Made by a program: the position numbers and the translations under genes. 64,000 nucleotides of DNA. Origin: Hemerocallis citrina (taxonomy: Eukaryota; Streptophyta; Magnoliopsida; Asparagales; Asphodelaceae). Positions within the stretch are counted from its first letter, which is position 1, and every line of letters starts with the position of its first letter. The notes below the pieces were generated by a model that was not told the origin of the DNA, made no database searches, and was given only the letters and a program-made list of their open reading frames with translations. Location of the stretch: NCBI GenBank assembly GCA_017893485.1, contig CM030363.1, positions 110,913,073 through 110,977,072 on the forward strand. The letters run 5' to 3'. Shown here one piece after another: positions 46,860 to 58,575 of this stretch.

Positions 46860-48310
46860 AAAATTGCGCTTCAATTTAAATAATCAAAAGGTATAATATA
46901 GATCAAAACAAATGCTTTAAAAAAATAATGATAACAACAATTATCAATAATAATAATATCAATAACAATAGAATAATAATAACAATAATAAAAATTAGTA
47001 ATAACAGTAATATTAATAAATAATAATAGTAACAATAATATTAAAAATTATAGCAACAATAATGATACAAGTGATAATAACCATAATAATAAAATAATAA
47101 TAACAACAAATAATAACAATAAATAATAATAATAATAATAATAATAACAATAGTAATAATCATAACAGCAATAAAAATCACCACAATCATACTGGTAATA
47201 GTAATAATATAATAAAATAAAAACATCAACAATACTAATAATAATGATAACACATACACGCCAGAATTGGATTCAACATATTCATGACAATAATGCAATA
47301 ATAATAATAATAATAATAATAGCATTAAAAATAATAACAATGATAATAATAATAATAGCAAAAATAATAACAATATCAATAACAATAAAATAAACAGTAA
47401 CAATAATAATAGAAATAATAACAACAATAAAGATAATGAAAATAATAATAATAACAGCAATAGAAATAACAATAATATTAATAATACCAATAATAATAAC
47501 GAAAACAATAGCAATAATAAAAATAGTATTATAAAACCAAGTAAAAGTTTGGCTTATTAACTCTATAAATAAATCAACTACACTAGTTCAAATTGTATGG
47601 AAACATAAAGTGTAATTGTATAACAAAAAGTCATAAAGAAAATAATTCTTTACCATCAGTTTCATTATAAAAGTAAAAAGTCTTGAAATATCAATTAGCA
47701 AATCAGTAGAAAATATTGCCTCCTTAACATCAAGTTGCATGTTTGCCTTCACGACATCAGGTTGCAGATTGCTGTCTGGATATTCGGTAGCACATTTTGC
47801 CTCCCCGATATCCAGTTGCAATTTGCCTCCATTGACATCGAGTTGCATATTTTCCATCTCGACAGTAGGTTGCACCGAAATAGTGAAATGCATATAAAAT
47901 TGAGCATGTTTGGGCTCAAAACAAAATAATAATAATAATAATAATAGTAACGATAAAAATAATAATACCAATAACAATAATAATAACAAAATATCAATAC
48001 TAATAACAATAAGAATAACAATGATAATAACAATGATCATAACAATAATAATAACAACAATCGCAAAAATGATAACAATAATATTAAAATATTAACAACA
48101 CTATTAAAAATAATAATGCAAGACAAAATATAGTTTGGGTCCAACATTTTTGTGAAGTAATTCAATATTAACAACAATAAAAAAATAAAGGGAACAACAT
48201 TAAGAATATCAGTAGTACTAACAATAATAATAATACTAGTAATGATAATGAAACAATAGTAATAATAATAATAGTAGTAATAATAGCATTATACAATGAA
48301 ATGAGAATTT
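46860..48310. repeat. AAT/AAC-rich microsatellite tracts in G3 internal region
   Basis: Long imperfect runs of AAT, AAC and ATA triplets at about 46920-47530 and 47925-48310, where an autonomous element would have pol. Leucine-rich open frames on the minus strand (47041-47514 and others) are products of the triplet runs. A non-repetitive island at 47560-47930 holds a 27-bp repeat. Confidence 0.85.
47726..47880 (-). repeat. 27-bp (9-residue) coding-like repeat
   Basis: AGTTGCA or a variant recurs at about 47734, 47761, 47788, 47814, 47841 and 47869. The minus-strand frame is open across it and reads as 9-residue units: NMQLDVNGG, KLQLDIGEA, KCATEYPDS, NLQPDVVKA, NMQLDVKEA. The frame lies within 47588-48040. 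The function is unknown to me. Confidence 0.6.
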
Positions 48311-48748
48311 GTCTTATCAAAATAATCCAGTAGAAATATATAGTCGATCAAAAATGAAAAGTGAAGTTAAAAGACACCATTATTCAAAATAACATAATCT
48401 TTATTGAGAAACATTTTTAATAGGAGATCCAAAATAAATATAACAATTAATAATCGAAATATAGAAAGTATTTGGGGAAAAATAATTATAAAGAGAAAAA
48501 TAGGTAAGGAAAAAATAAATTCATACCCAATAAAGAGCCAAAGAAGAGGATGACTACAAGGGACAAAAGAAAATCAAAGAATTGAAGGTGAAGGAAGAGG
48601 AACGGGGGGCAAAATCGGAATTGAAGAAAATATAGCAGGGAAGCAATAACTAACATGATACACAATATTGAATTGACAAATATGATAGATGCAAGAACAA
48701 AAGGAATAAAAGACGCAAGAACTGAAATGCAACAAAATAGCAAAATAC

Positions 48749-49208
48749 CTGCAATCGCACCTTCGGTAGTCTCTGCTTTCTCTGCAATCTGTTTGTGGGC
48801 CTGACCACGTTCTCGATCCTATCCTCCACTGGGAGCTGATCCTCCAGTTGGTGCATTCCTCTTGCTCCTTGGGCAGTCCCAAACCTTGTGATCACTCGTT
48901 CCGCATACAAGACATCGACCGTTGGCTAGCCGGCAATCCTTGCGTGAGTGACCAATCTTGCGGCAAAAGTTGCATGTCGGGCCCTTCCTTTTTTGGGTCT
49001 GTCCCATGATAGCGAAGGCATGATGCTGGTGCGCAAATATACTCAGTTGGGTGAGCTCCGTGGTCTCCTGGGCTCTTTCCAGACTAGCTCTCATCAGCTC
49101 ATTGTGCTCTCGTTGTAGCTCCATCATTCGTTGCATCACCTGGAGAATGGTGGCATTCTCTGATGTTTCAGCCTTGGGTGGAGGAGTCGAAGAATCTTCA
49201 CGAGCCAT
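48749..49208 (-). pseudogene. gag: G3 gag fragment with two CCHC knuckles
   Basis: The ATG at 49208 opens MAREDSSTPPPKAE. A coiled, charged stretch (MQRMMELQREHNELMRASLE) and two zinc knuckles (CNFCRKIGHSRKDC and CLVCGTSDHKVWDC) follow. A TAG at 48819, plausibly from CAG, breaks the frame, which otherwise continues QIAEKAETTEGAIAG to a splice donor-like GTATTTTG at 48748. The main capsid domain expected between the N-terminus and the knuckles is missing, so this is a shortened gag. No protease follows. Confidence 0.8.
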
Positions 49209-49502
49209 AGTTTGCAAAACCATCCAGTTGGTGAGTACCCAGACATATGTGGGTAGATTGACAATTGATAATGAATGCAAGGGACAGAAGGATACAAGGA
49301 ATCAAAGGATTGATAGCAAAGGAGTCAGATGTGGTTCGAATAGGACTAATATCAAGATTATATTAAAGTTATTACATGTTCATGTGATCAACGTGGCGCG
49401 CATATTATTGAGTTAACCTGGCTAGAGCCAAACTCGACTAATATATCAATCAAAGCTAAACCTCCGTAAAGATAGTCTGATTGACATATTACTCAACCCT
49501 GT

Positions 49503-49514
49503 GCTCTGATACAA
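49503..49514 (-). other. G3 primer-binding site (tRNA-iMet)
   Basis: Minus strand TTGTATCAGAGC, one base off the standard, 9 bp inside the LTR end. Confidence 0.85.
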
Positions 49515-49523
49515 CTAAAAAAC

Positions 49524-52500
49524 TATCATGCCCCGCTTATCAAAATACGAGAATATGAGCACGTAACGAAGGCCCAGCGAATGATTATACATCATCCTTA
49601 AGCTGTACCAGTCTAACTCAACAATATACAAGAGAAACAACCACTTAAGTAAAGAATATAATCACATAAACAATGAATAAACTCAAAGATAATCATGAAA
49701 TAAATTCACTAAATAATAATCCAACCAACACCTGGGATAAAACAAACTTCGAGTCATAAAACCCAAGAATACAAAGTATGATAAAAGAAATACAATAAAC
49801 AAATAAGAAAAGATAGCTAAGCAGTCTAATAGTCCAGCTCCAATCTTTAGAGAGTTTGTTCACCAATTACTTTTGGGATTGCTCCTTCGGTACCTGTTAA
49901 TACTTGATCTAAAAAGAAAGAAAAGAGAGCCCTTAGAGAAAGTCGTCGGTAGCAAGTAGAGAAAACAGAGGATAAAGGAAAGCATGAATATCAAGGAAAA
50001 GGGACATGGTCAAAATCAATGAACAAAGCCAAGGCAGGCAAAAATATTAAGGGTCTACAGAAAATCACACATGTAATGCGTGATGTCAGGATCAAGCAGG
50101 AAATGCAGGTTATTAACATTTTATTAGCCTATCTAGTGCACGTACTACTGCGTCCCATTTCACAGGTTCGGTGCAAGCACACAGTGAACATTTTAGACTG
50201 ATGGTGAATTCTCGGTCTGTGTACTCGGCCTAGTAATCAGTATTTCATGTTCATTATCAGTGTTTCTCAAGCAGTGTTTATCGGGCAGTAGTTTATGGCC
50301 ATCAGTATAGGTCATTCGGTTTAGGCAGTAGGAGCCGACTGAGTATAGTTTCCGATCGTTCACTACCAAGTCTACCCAGGGTATCCCGGCTTTTTATTAG
50401 TTATTTTAATCCTATGTGAGCATGCAAGAAGGTGTCCAAGTTGTTCATTACTATGAGTGACTAATTCTAAGCATTACAGACAAAGCATGAAGCAACACAT
50501 CATATAAACGCATTCCATAAAATCAGTACAGCATGACCTTGATGTACTAAAAAATAGATTATGGTCACTACACAATAGCAAACCTGAATCCGCCAGAAGA
50601 TCTAGAAAGTAGACTTCCACACGATTCCAGCGAGTATAATTAAGGTATATAAAAGGTATAGGAACTAGGGTGAAAACTCTATCCTAATCAGATTTTAAGT
50701 TCAGGCAGCATGCAGTAGGTTGTGTTCTACTAATTGTTTCGAGTCAAAGAACTCATTAACAAAATCTATATAAATTCTGGATGATACCTATACATGTCCA
50801 GGTCCAGCTTAAATTATTTTAGATTTTTCTTGTACTAATACAGGGTCAAATAAAATTTAGAACAACAAAGAACGCATGAAGTTATGGGTCTGAAATTACT
50901 AACACAATTGCATTAAAGTGATGATAACTAATAGATGACAGATTGGAATTTAAATCTAGACGAGGGAAAAATTATCTAGACATCATGGGATACATTTTAT
51001 GTTTAGTAAGTTCTTTCAAATTATGTCTCTAGCACAGTCAAAAATATATTTCAAAATGAAACATACAGCAGTCCAGCAATTGTCTTAACATGAATAGGCA
51101 AATAATTAAATCATATGATCATATAAAGCATGCAAATTTGTAATCAAGTGAATCCTAGGTGTCAACATGCAATTTCTATGATTCATGGTACATTCATTAT
51201 AGTCATGGTGTCAATTCATCAATTAAAAACCGAATCAGTTATTCATGTCCATTTCATCAAGCAGTTCTAAGTACAAATCTAGTTATATTAATTGTGCATA
51301 TGCATGAAACATTGGGGATTGGGTTAAAGATCAAAGAGATAGAACGAAGTTAAGAGTATATCGGGTTAGCTCTTGTAAACCCTCGATAATCTTAACGGAT
51401 TTGTCAAAAGCAGATTTTTTGATAACAAAATGGACGGATCTACTTGTATGAGATCAATTAATCTTGAACACAAACAATAAAAAGGGTTCAAGAAGAGACT
51501 TGCCTGTTATTGCAGATATAATTAAATAGGCATAACGGAATCAGAATTCCGGGCGAAATCTCCCAAAAATACTTGCAAAGAGCAATTCTTCACACCGGAT
51601 CGGGACAGAACACAGAACACCAAAACTCGTACCTGGTGCGCACAGAACACAGAACACCGAATCCAGTCAATCGAACCTATGCCTCACACCGGATCCGACC
51701 CAAAACACGGAACAGCGAGTTCCAGATCCAATGCGGCCGAACACGAAACAACGGTGACTGGCCAATCGGCTCCCATCTCCTTCTTCTTCAAAAGTGGGAA
51801 AGAGAGAGCGCATGGGAACTGACACGATGACTGCAACGCGACGCGACTGCGAAGGCACTGCGGCGGGGGCTCACGACGCTAGCGGCGGCAACTGTTATGG
51901 AAGCGACGCAATGCTGGGGGCTCTGTTTTCCGCTCGAAGCAGAGGAAGATGCCAATGGGAAAATGAACTGCTTCGACGGCGGCAAAGACGACGATGAGGG
52001 CTGAAGATCATCGGTGGATGTAGGGGTGAGCGGGGAGAGATCACGGTGGCGATGGCGAGTGGAAGCGACAACGTGGATGGGTTGACAAAGGCGAGATGGG
52101 TTTCGGTGGAGCAATGGGTAATGGCGAGGATGGCGAGGTGATGAAGAGAAGACGGGGATGAGGATGATGGCGGAGGATGGAGAGATGGATGGGCGGAGGC
52201 GATGGAAGTAGGGCTCGGTGATTGGGTTACCAGGGAGAGAGAGCAGGGGGAGATGGAGAAGGGATGAACAGGGAGAGGGGTTAGGGTAGCACATGAAACT
52301 AGGGTTAGGATAAAAGATGGATAGGGTTACGAGATTAATAATAGATTAGGGTTTTAATAAAAGAGATTAGGGTATTTATAGGGGGAGGTATGGATCCAAT
52401 AAGATAAAATACATTGTACATGAATATAATGGATTAATATAAAGCCAAATACAAAAGAGTAAGCTATCCGAAAATACAATTTGTATCACATTACATAAAT

Positions 52501-52869
52501 TACTTGAAACAAACAAAAATACATTTGTCAAATAAGAATTTAAAAATCACTAATAACTAATAATAGTAGAAATAATAATAATGACGATAAAATACTAACA
52601 TTAATAATAGAAATCCTCAGGATATTGTCTATATATAAAATAGGAATTTTTGTTGAAATAGTCGAAACAATAATAATATTTTTAAGGGTTAAAATGCAAA
52701 TAGTTGATCAAATAAAAATAGAAACAAAGTTTATTCAAATGATTATAATTATTGTTTAGAAAAATGTTTTAATAAAGAAACTCAAAACGAATTTAACAAT
52801 AACAAATTTATAAATATCAAAATACGGAACAATACCCAGGAAATACGTATTTGCGGAAATAGGGGTACA
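49524..52869 (-). repeat. G3 5' LTR (3346 bp)
   Basis: Minus strand TGTACCCC (one C or A lost from TGTAACCCC) to GGGGCATGATA. It is closely similar to the other G3 LTR and shows the G2a target site uninterrupted at 50371-50375. GC-rich leader at 51750-52250; open frames there are compositional. I see no gene. Confidence 0.9.
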
Positions 52870-53160
52870 ATAAAACATATATGATAATGTTCTTACATAA
52901 CAATTACAAGCATCTAAAAGTGATGCTGAAGTTAAAAAAACTCTATGTAGTGTTTTTAACAAACTATATGCATTCTAGGTAAGTTCAAGTTAATGATCAA
53001 GAAGGCGATGGTTGAGCTTAAAGGAAGATATACTGCTTCGTCATATAATATGTTTGCTACTTTAATTAATTTGTTGGACCTCCAAAACTATTTTATATAA
53101 TCAAACCAGGTGCACCGTTCTGAAGACGTGCCGTAGGCACGTGTCAACGGGAAAACCTAG

Positions 53161-54829
53161 TATATATGTATATTATAATAATATATTATTATTATTATTA
53201 CTTTTGATTGTTTATTAAAATCCATCTTTGTTATTTATTATTGTGAAAGCCTATAAATCTTAATCCATCTCTTATTATTATTTATTATTTTAAAGTTCAA
53301 ACCAAGTATATTATTAAAATATGATGATTCTAATTATTTGTGAAAAGTTAAAATCTTAATCCAATTGTATTCGTCCAATTAAATTTTTTTTTGAACCATG
53401 AAATTCTTGTAAAACCTATTTAAATTTTGTATGTTGAATACTCTAGTTTATCTAATATATTTCTATTTATTTTTCTATTGGATTTAAACCGTAACCAGTT
53501 AACCCTATAGCCCTTTCCATATTGGATTCTAACCCAATATCCAAACCTGTTACCCAAAACCCAACCTAATATTTCTCTATAAATACTAATCTCTCATTAA
53601 CTCCCTTAACCCTAATTACCCTACCCATACACAGCCATCACTATTCAAGCCTTCAACCCCCAATACTGTGCAACCCCGTCCATCTACTTCCCTTCCCCTA
53701 TTTTTCGAAACCATCCCCTGAACCCATTATCATCGTCATCCTCGCCTCCTCATTGCGATCATCCCATCGCCCTCGTCTCCTCATGCCTACATCACCCCCA
53801 TCTCCTTCTCGTCATCCCGCTCTGCAACAGCATTTCGACTCCTCCCTGTCCCTGTCGCCATCATCGAACCCATCTCGTCGGCTCTACACTGCCCTGCCAT
53901 CGAGCCTTGCCATTGCCCCTCGTCCCCCTTTCGACTGCACCTCGCGTCCAGCAAAGCCCTGACCTTGCCCATCCATCTCACCATCGCCCTTGCGGACCAC
54001 TGCCAGTGCACCACCTCCATCCTGTCACCCCTACACCTCCTCGACCTCCGATCAACCTCTTCCGCCCTTATCGTTTGCCCCCGACACCATCGCTCGAACA
54101 AACCTCCACCTTCTTCCTTCACCACTGCACAACATCACCGCAATCGACTGCAGCCACCTTCGGCCTTCCTCCTCTCCAGTACACCCTCCCCCCTCCCCCC
54201 CGCCTTGTTGTCCCCCCTCACTGTCGTCAACGACACCACCACCTTGCGATCCCCAAGCACCGCACGTAGCCACCACCATCAACGTCACCGTAGTTACTGC
54301 TGATATTGGCCGAGATTGATTTGCTATTTGCTGTTGTGCTTGCTATTGGCGGTTGATTCGCTGAGTTGCTATGTGTTTCTTTGCACGTGGTTGCTTGTGT
54401 TTTCACCTCTTTTTCGTTTGTTCGCTCATAACTAATCCAATCAAGCAATGTCACTCCCCTCATGAATTCATATTGTGTCAAATTTAAGGTTTTTTATTGA
54501 AACTCTACAGGTAGATCTTGAATTGTTTATCGTATTGTTATATTGTTTATCTTCCGTTGAGTATATTGAGGGTTTACACGAGATAACCCAAGATATTCTT
54601 GACTTCGTGCCATTATTGACTATAAAATATCGAATCTTTCATATATTCATGTAGTACTGATAATAGAAGTTATTCATGCATAACACCGCACAAATAAACT
54701 GTGGTAGGATTGATTATTAAGTTGTTGTGCTTGAATGATTGATTGATGTCCCGTTGATGTTAAACTAGTGTATGGATGTATTCTTTATTGTGTTGACCAT
54801 TTTATTGTATTTACTATGCTGAATATAAG
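53161..54829 (+). repeat. 3' LTR of element S, second part
   Basis: Resumes after Helitron H4. TATAAATA at 53578, C-rich leader at 53630-54300, then AAGCAATGTCACTCCCCTCA and T-rich sequence resembling 15540-15900. Open frames at 53753-54319 on both strands come from the C-rich leader. Confidence 0.6.
53578..53620 (+). promoter_or_regulatory. Predicted promoter in S 3' LTR
   Basis: TATAAATA, then AACCCTAATTACCC, the same arrangement as 14984-15016. Confidence 0.4.
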
Positions 54830-55942
54830 TGTAACCCATGTGACTCATTACTGTATTTTTGTTTATTTTTAATTAAAGTCCCTGGTTATTTTATTTTGTT
54901 TCTTATTTTATTTCTTTTTGTCCCTTTTGAATTGTATGTTGTTGTTCTCCTTATAACTCATTTTGCTTTGATTCATCCTTTATATCCTCATTTGATTTAT
55001 CTACATATTGTTCTTGACCTTGTTTATTGTCTAAATCTAATTCATGACCTATTTGTTTAATATTAGACTCATTTCTTCCTATTGGACACTACCCAGTTAA
55101 CCCAAACCCATTTTGACTCTGTATAACCCTCTTAAATACACCCTAACCGTAATTACGAAAACCCTAATCTATCTCTCTCTCTCCCCTACCTCCTGTTCCT
55201 CTCTCTCCCCTCTGCTGCACCCAACCCCCGTCCTAGCCCCGTCCTCCAGTCGCCCACCTCCTCACCGGTAGCCCCTCCTAATCGTCATCCCGACCTCGCT
55301 GTACCCATCACCACGTATCCTCAGTGTTCCCCCGATCCCCGATACCCAATCCTCGCTCGAGCTGTGCAGCCCTAGCGCTGCTCACCGCTGTTGTCGTCGT
55401 CCCCCGTGCTGTCGCTGCCCTTACTGTACTACTGTCGTGTGTGTGTGAGACACGTGCACCGCACGTGTTATCGTGGGTGTTGATTCTTGCTCTTGTTCGT
55501 GTTGCCTCGTTCGTGCATTGGTGTTCGTTGTTTGGGATCCGTTCCCGTTATTCTTTTATCGTCCTCGTCGTCATTTTTCAAGCAAGTAGCATGTATGTAT
55601 TTGTTCTTCATACAAGTTAAATATCGTAAGTAGTCTGGCGTGCATTTGGTTGTCACTCTCATGATTACATATCTTGTTCGTTGATCCGTTCCTTCATCTC
55701 TTGATCATGATTATTTCATAGTAGTTGTCACCCGTTGCTTGAAAACAAATTAGTTTAGACGGAGATCTTGATTGTATGCTTGTTTGCGACATACCATATG
55801 ATGTAGATGATTGCACATGGATGCTTTTGTTAGATATATTATCTCATTTAAAATTGTTTATACACATGCCATGCTGATTTGAGTAACCTAGATACCATGC
55901 TTTCTATGACATCATAGATTGGATCTATTGTAATTAAATTGA
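54830..55942 (+). repeat. LTR fragment of a further related element
   Basis: Begins TGTAACCC, has a promoter-like TTAAATACACCCTAACC near 55132, a C-rich leader (55170-55450) and AAGCAAGTAGCATG near 55580, the same layout as the other LTRs here. It is cut by the Helitron end at 55943. Open frames within it are not supported as genes. Confidence 0.55.
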
Positions 55943-55969
55943 CTAGTATAATGCACGTGCGATGCACGT
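55943..55969 (-). other. Helitron 3' hairpin and CTAG terminus
   Basis: Plus-strand arms ACGTGC (55955-55960) and GCACGT (55964-55969) around GAT; the minus strand reads ACGTGC-ATC-GCACGT, then GCATTATACTAG. It resembles the hairpin of H1 and H4 (ACGTGCC-GTA-GGCACGT). Confidence 0.8.
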
Positions 55970-57214
55970 CCATATTGCGCAAACCCCCCACAATGATCAC
56001 CACCCTGCTCGGCTGAGGCCCACCACCACCGAAAATCAAGCACTCTTTAGTCTCTCCCAACAATAAATACCAGTCATCACATAACAGAGGATTAGTCTTC
56101 AACAAAACCATCATCACATCATGAAAACCAACCCAGCCAAACCAGGGAAATAAGAGCAGCAAATTGAGGCAATATATACAATCAAAATCCACCAAAAGAG
56201 TGCCTCGAAGAACCAATAAACAACCGAGTACACCTTGCCAATCTAGGCCAAAAACATTGGCCCAAAACATGAAACATTATTCAGTATAATATCAGAACTG
56301 CAAGCCTGTGTACTTAGTTTGGCACATCAGCATGTCTGTGCACACACTGCAGAATAAGAACAAAAATAGAGCAAAGATTATACCCTGCACCACTTCAGAA
56401 GAGATTGTTATTTACATTCTCACAAACTGTCTACAACATTAGACCACAGGGCTTAAAGAAATTATACATGAACACAAATTGAAGTGCAAGGATCAATTTC
56501 AGCCTCGATCCATTTGCTTGCTGAATCATAGATCTACCACAGGAAGTCGGAAGAGGGTAGGAAGAGGGTGTACAGACCACCTCGACTGATCCGTACTTTC
56601 CAAATTCAAGGTGTGCTTTTCAAAATGTTTCTTTGTATTCACAGAAGATACCAAGCAAAAAACTTTCCACCATTCTGCAGCTGTATCCATTTTCCTTCTG
56701 CCTGACTATTCCCAGACTATCCAGAGCCCCGATCCTGATACTCTTTTTGATATTTATTGCCGATCCCGAAAATCAAGCACCATCAATGCACCATCAATGC
56801 ACTATCCAACCCTGGGCTAAACCACTGCTTTACAACTTCAGTCAAAAAAGAACATATAGACAAATCTGCAAGAATGTTAATTCATGAAGCTTAATTGGAA
56901 TCATCATGATAATAATAACAATAATGATAAATTGAAGTTTGATGAATATGAACTTCATCTTTGTTGCTCATTGGTTTGTTTTAAAGTTGACTTTTCATTT
57001 TGGGTTTGTATTGGGTTTCCACTAAATGTACCAATTCAGGGAAATGATAATATAGTAGAGTCCATACTTTAATGTAAAGGACATATGTATTCTACAATTT
57101 GGTTTTGCTAAATGTACATTCTTTCATTTATCACTATTTGGGAATTGTGGAAAGCTTTCACTTCCTACAGATTATGTGGACTTATGTATTATTCTTTCAT
57201 ATTTGTTTTTGTAG

Positions 57215-57388
57215 GTTGTTAAAATATATGTATCTGTATTTGGTGATGATAGAGGAAAAGAGGTGGCTATTGCTGGACTGAAGTCCAAAGCCAAGTATGT
57301 CAGGCATGAACTTGGTAGGCGTATGAAGCTGCGGCTCACTCCTGAAATACGTTTCATTGAAGATGAATCCCTAGGGAGAAGGAGCAGG
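57215..57388 (+). pseudogene. Captured exon of ribosome-binding factor A (RbfA)
   Basis: A 174-nt segment lies between a TTTTTGTAG acceptor and a GTACGA donor and is open for 58 codons. It includes IYVSVFGDDRGK, GLKSKAKYVRHELGRRMKLR and LTPEIRFIEDES. These are hallmarks of RbfA, the 30S ribosome maturation factor; plant copies are nuclear genes for organelle-targeted proteins. Only this exon is present, opposite in orientation to the Helitron gene. No promoter or start codon accompanies it, so it is a gene fragment carried by the Helitron. Confidence 0.85.
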
Positions 57389-58575
57389 GTACGACAGAGA
57401 TAGTTTTACTTTTATCTGAACTTTATCTGTTTGATCAGAAAAAAACATCTTCCATTAATATTGAAATTTACTGTTTGTTGCTTATAGAGATATCTTTCAC
57501 AATAGGATAGTTCAAATTATTCTCATCGAAGGACAACATTATCAGAGGAACAATTCACCTGAATTTAGGGTATTGATGCATGGACTCATACTGGGCATGG
57601 ACTTGACATGACAGCACAACCATTGACACTGCAATTCCTTGAAGAGACACGGGAATAGAACAACATGCAGATGAATACTGACCTAAATCCTAATATTCAT
57701 GTACATTTATGTGTACAAAGAGAGTACAAAACTACAAAACATAGTTGCATACATAGATATGCAAATGCAATTGTGAGTATATATATTTCTAATAGTAATA
57801 CAGCTCCTAATATTGTATGCCAGTTCAAAAGAAATGTTAAGTTAAACATCCATTTGTTTGTGTATTTGACTTTATACTATGCAATATATATACATCTTTA
57901 TATATACCTGGTTGCTAAGGCCTGAGTATTTCCTATTTGGACAAGATGATGACTTCAAAGAACTATCTCCACCTCCTGTTTGCTTATGATCACTTCCAAT
58001 CTGAGAACAAATTGAACAAAATTGTTCTCTATTATTTAGACAATTAAAAACTGTATTGAACATGAAGTCTCATATATAGACTTTACACAAAAGAAATTAG
58101 AAGGTAAACATATGCAGGTTGTACAAAATACTCATATGCATGAATATGACAATTGATCCTATTTTCTGTTTTAAACAGAAAAAAAGTTGATCTATATGAA
58201 TCATGTGCAGGTATATAGAATAAACTTGTTGAATTGAATTCATATGCATGAATATGACAATTGATCCTATTTTCTGTTTTAAACAGAAAAAAAGTTGATC
58301 TATATTTAATCCAATAGTTAAAATTCTTTACTTCTTTTTTAGTTTTGGAACTTGGTCAGATTTGCATTTCATTGATATTCTCTTTGGTACTCTACTCTGA
58401 TTTTCTAGTTGTGATTCTAGATGTCAATAAGGCTAAAAGTTTAGATGAATTAATTCATGATCTAGGATATACACAAATAAAGAGAATGAGAATAATTGTT
58501 GTCAACTTGCTATAGTGAATGAGAATAATAAAGAGAGATAATAACAAAGCACATGAAACAGTTTTGGAATACCAT
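57389..58575. other. Helitron non-coding arm
   Basis: AT-rich sequence with no recognised gene. The start may be intron sequence captured with the RbfA exon. It contains a 65-bp direct repeat (58133-58305). Confidence 0.4.
58133..58305. repeat. 65-bp direct repeat with an internal palindrome
   Basis: 58133-58197 and 58241-58305 are essentially identical, 108 bp apart. Each contains TTTTCTGTTT-T-AAACAGAAAA, a palindrome with 10-bp arms. Confidence 0.85.

Larger units (their letters stand above)
25374..52869 (-). mobile_element. Non-autonomous LTR element G3, interrupted by G2a
   Basis: The minus-strand element has its 5' LTR on the right (49524-52869) and its 3' LTR on the left (25374-26223 plus 43744-46297). 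The ends are TGTCACGCCCCGC on the left and GGGGTACA on the right. Flanking 5-mers are AAAAA and ATAAA, and the uninterrupted site CTCTATAAAACC is seen in Helitrons H1 and H3. The internal region (46298-49523) has a PBS, a gag fragment, microsatellites where pol would be, a tRNA-iMet-like segment and a polypurine tract. No protease, RT or integrase is visible. Confidence 0.85.
23950..53160 (+). mobile_element. Non-autonomous Helitron H4, split by LTR element G3
   Basis: The left part is 23950-25373 and the right part 52870-53160, together similar to H1 from its inner 5' end. The start reads TTTACATAATACAATACAAA, against TCTATATAATAAAACACAAA, so the conserved TC has become TT. The 3' end has the intact hairpin ACGTGCC-GTA-GGCACGT (53126-53142) and ends CTAG before T. 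Its 5' end lies only 2 bp after the 3' end of H3. There is no Rep/helicase gene. Confidence 0.8.

Noticed and set aside
47041..47514. Leucine/isoleucine-rich open frame on the minus strand
   Set aside because: Direct product of AAT/AAC triplet runs; no gene evidence.
53753..54319. Overlapping Pro/Ser/His-rich open frames on both strands; similar ones at 45105-45549, 51573-52294, 15093-15476 and 20328-20824
   Set aside because: All fall in the C- or G-rich leader of LTRs; stops are rare there by composition, and several frames are open at once.
55848..56270. 140-codon minus-strand open frame
   Set aside because: It runs across the Helitron end at 55943 into unrelated LTR sequence, so it cannot be one ancestral gene; no domain recognised.
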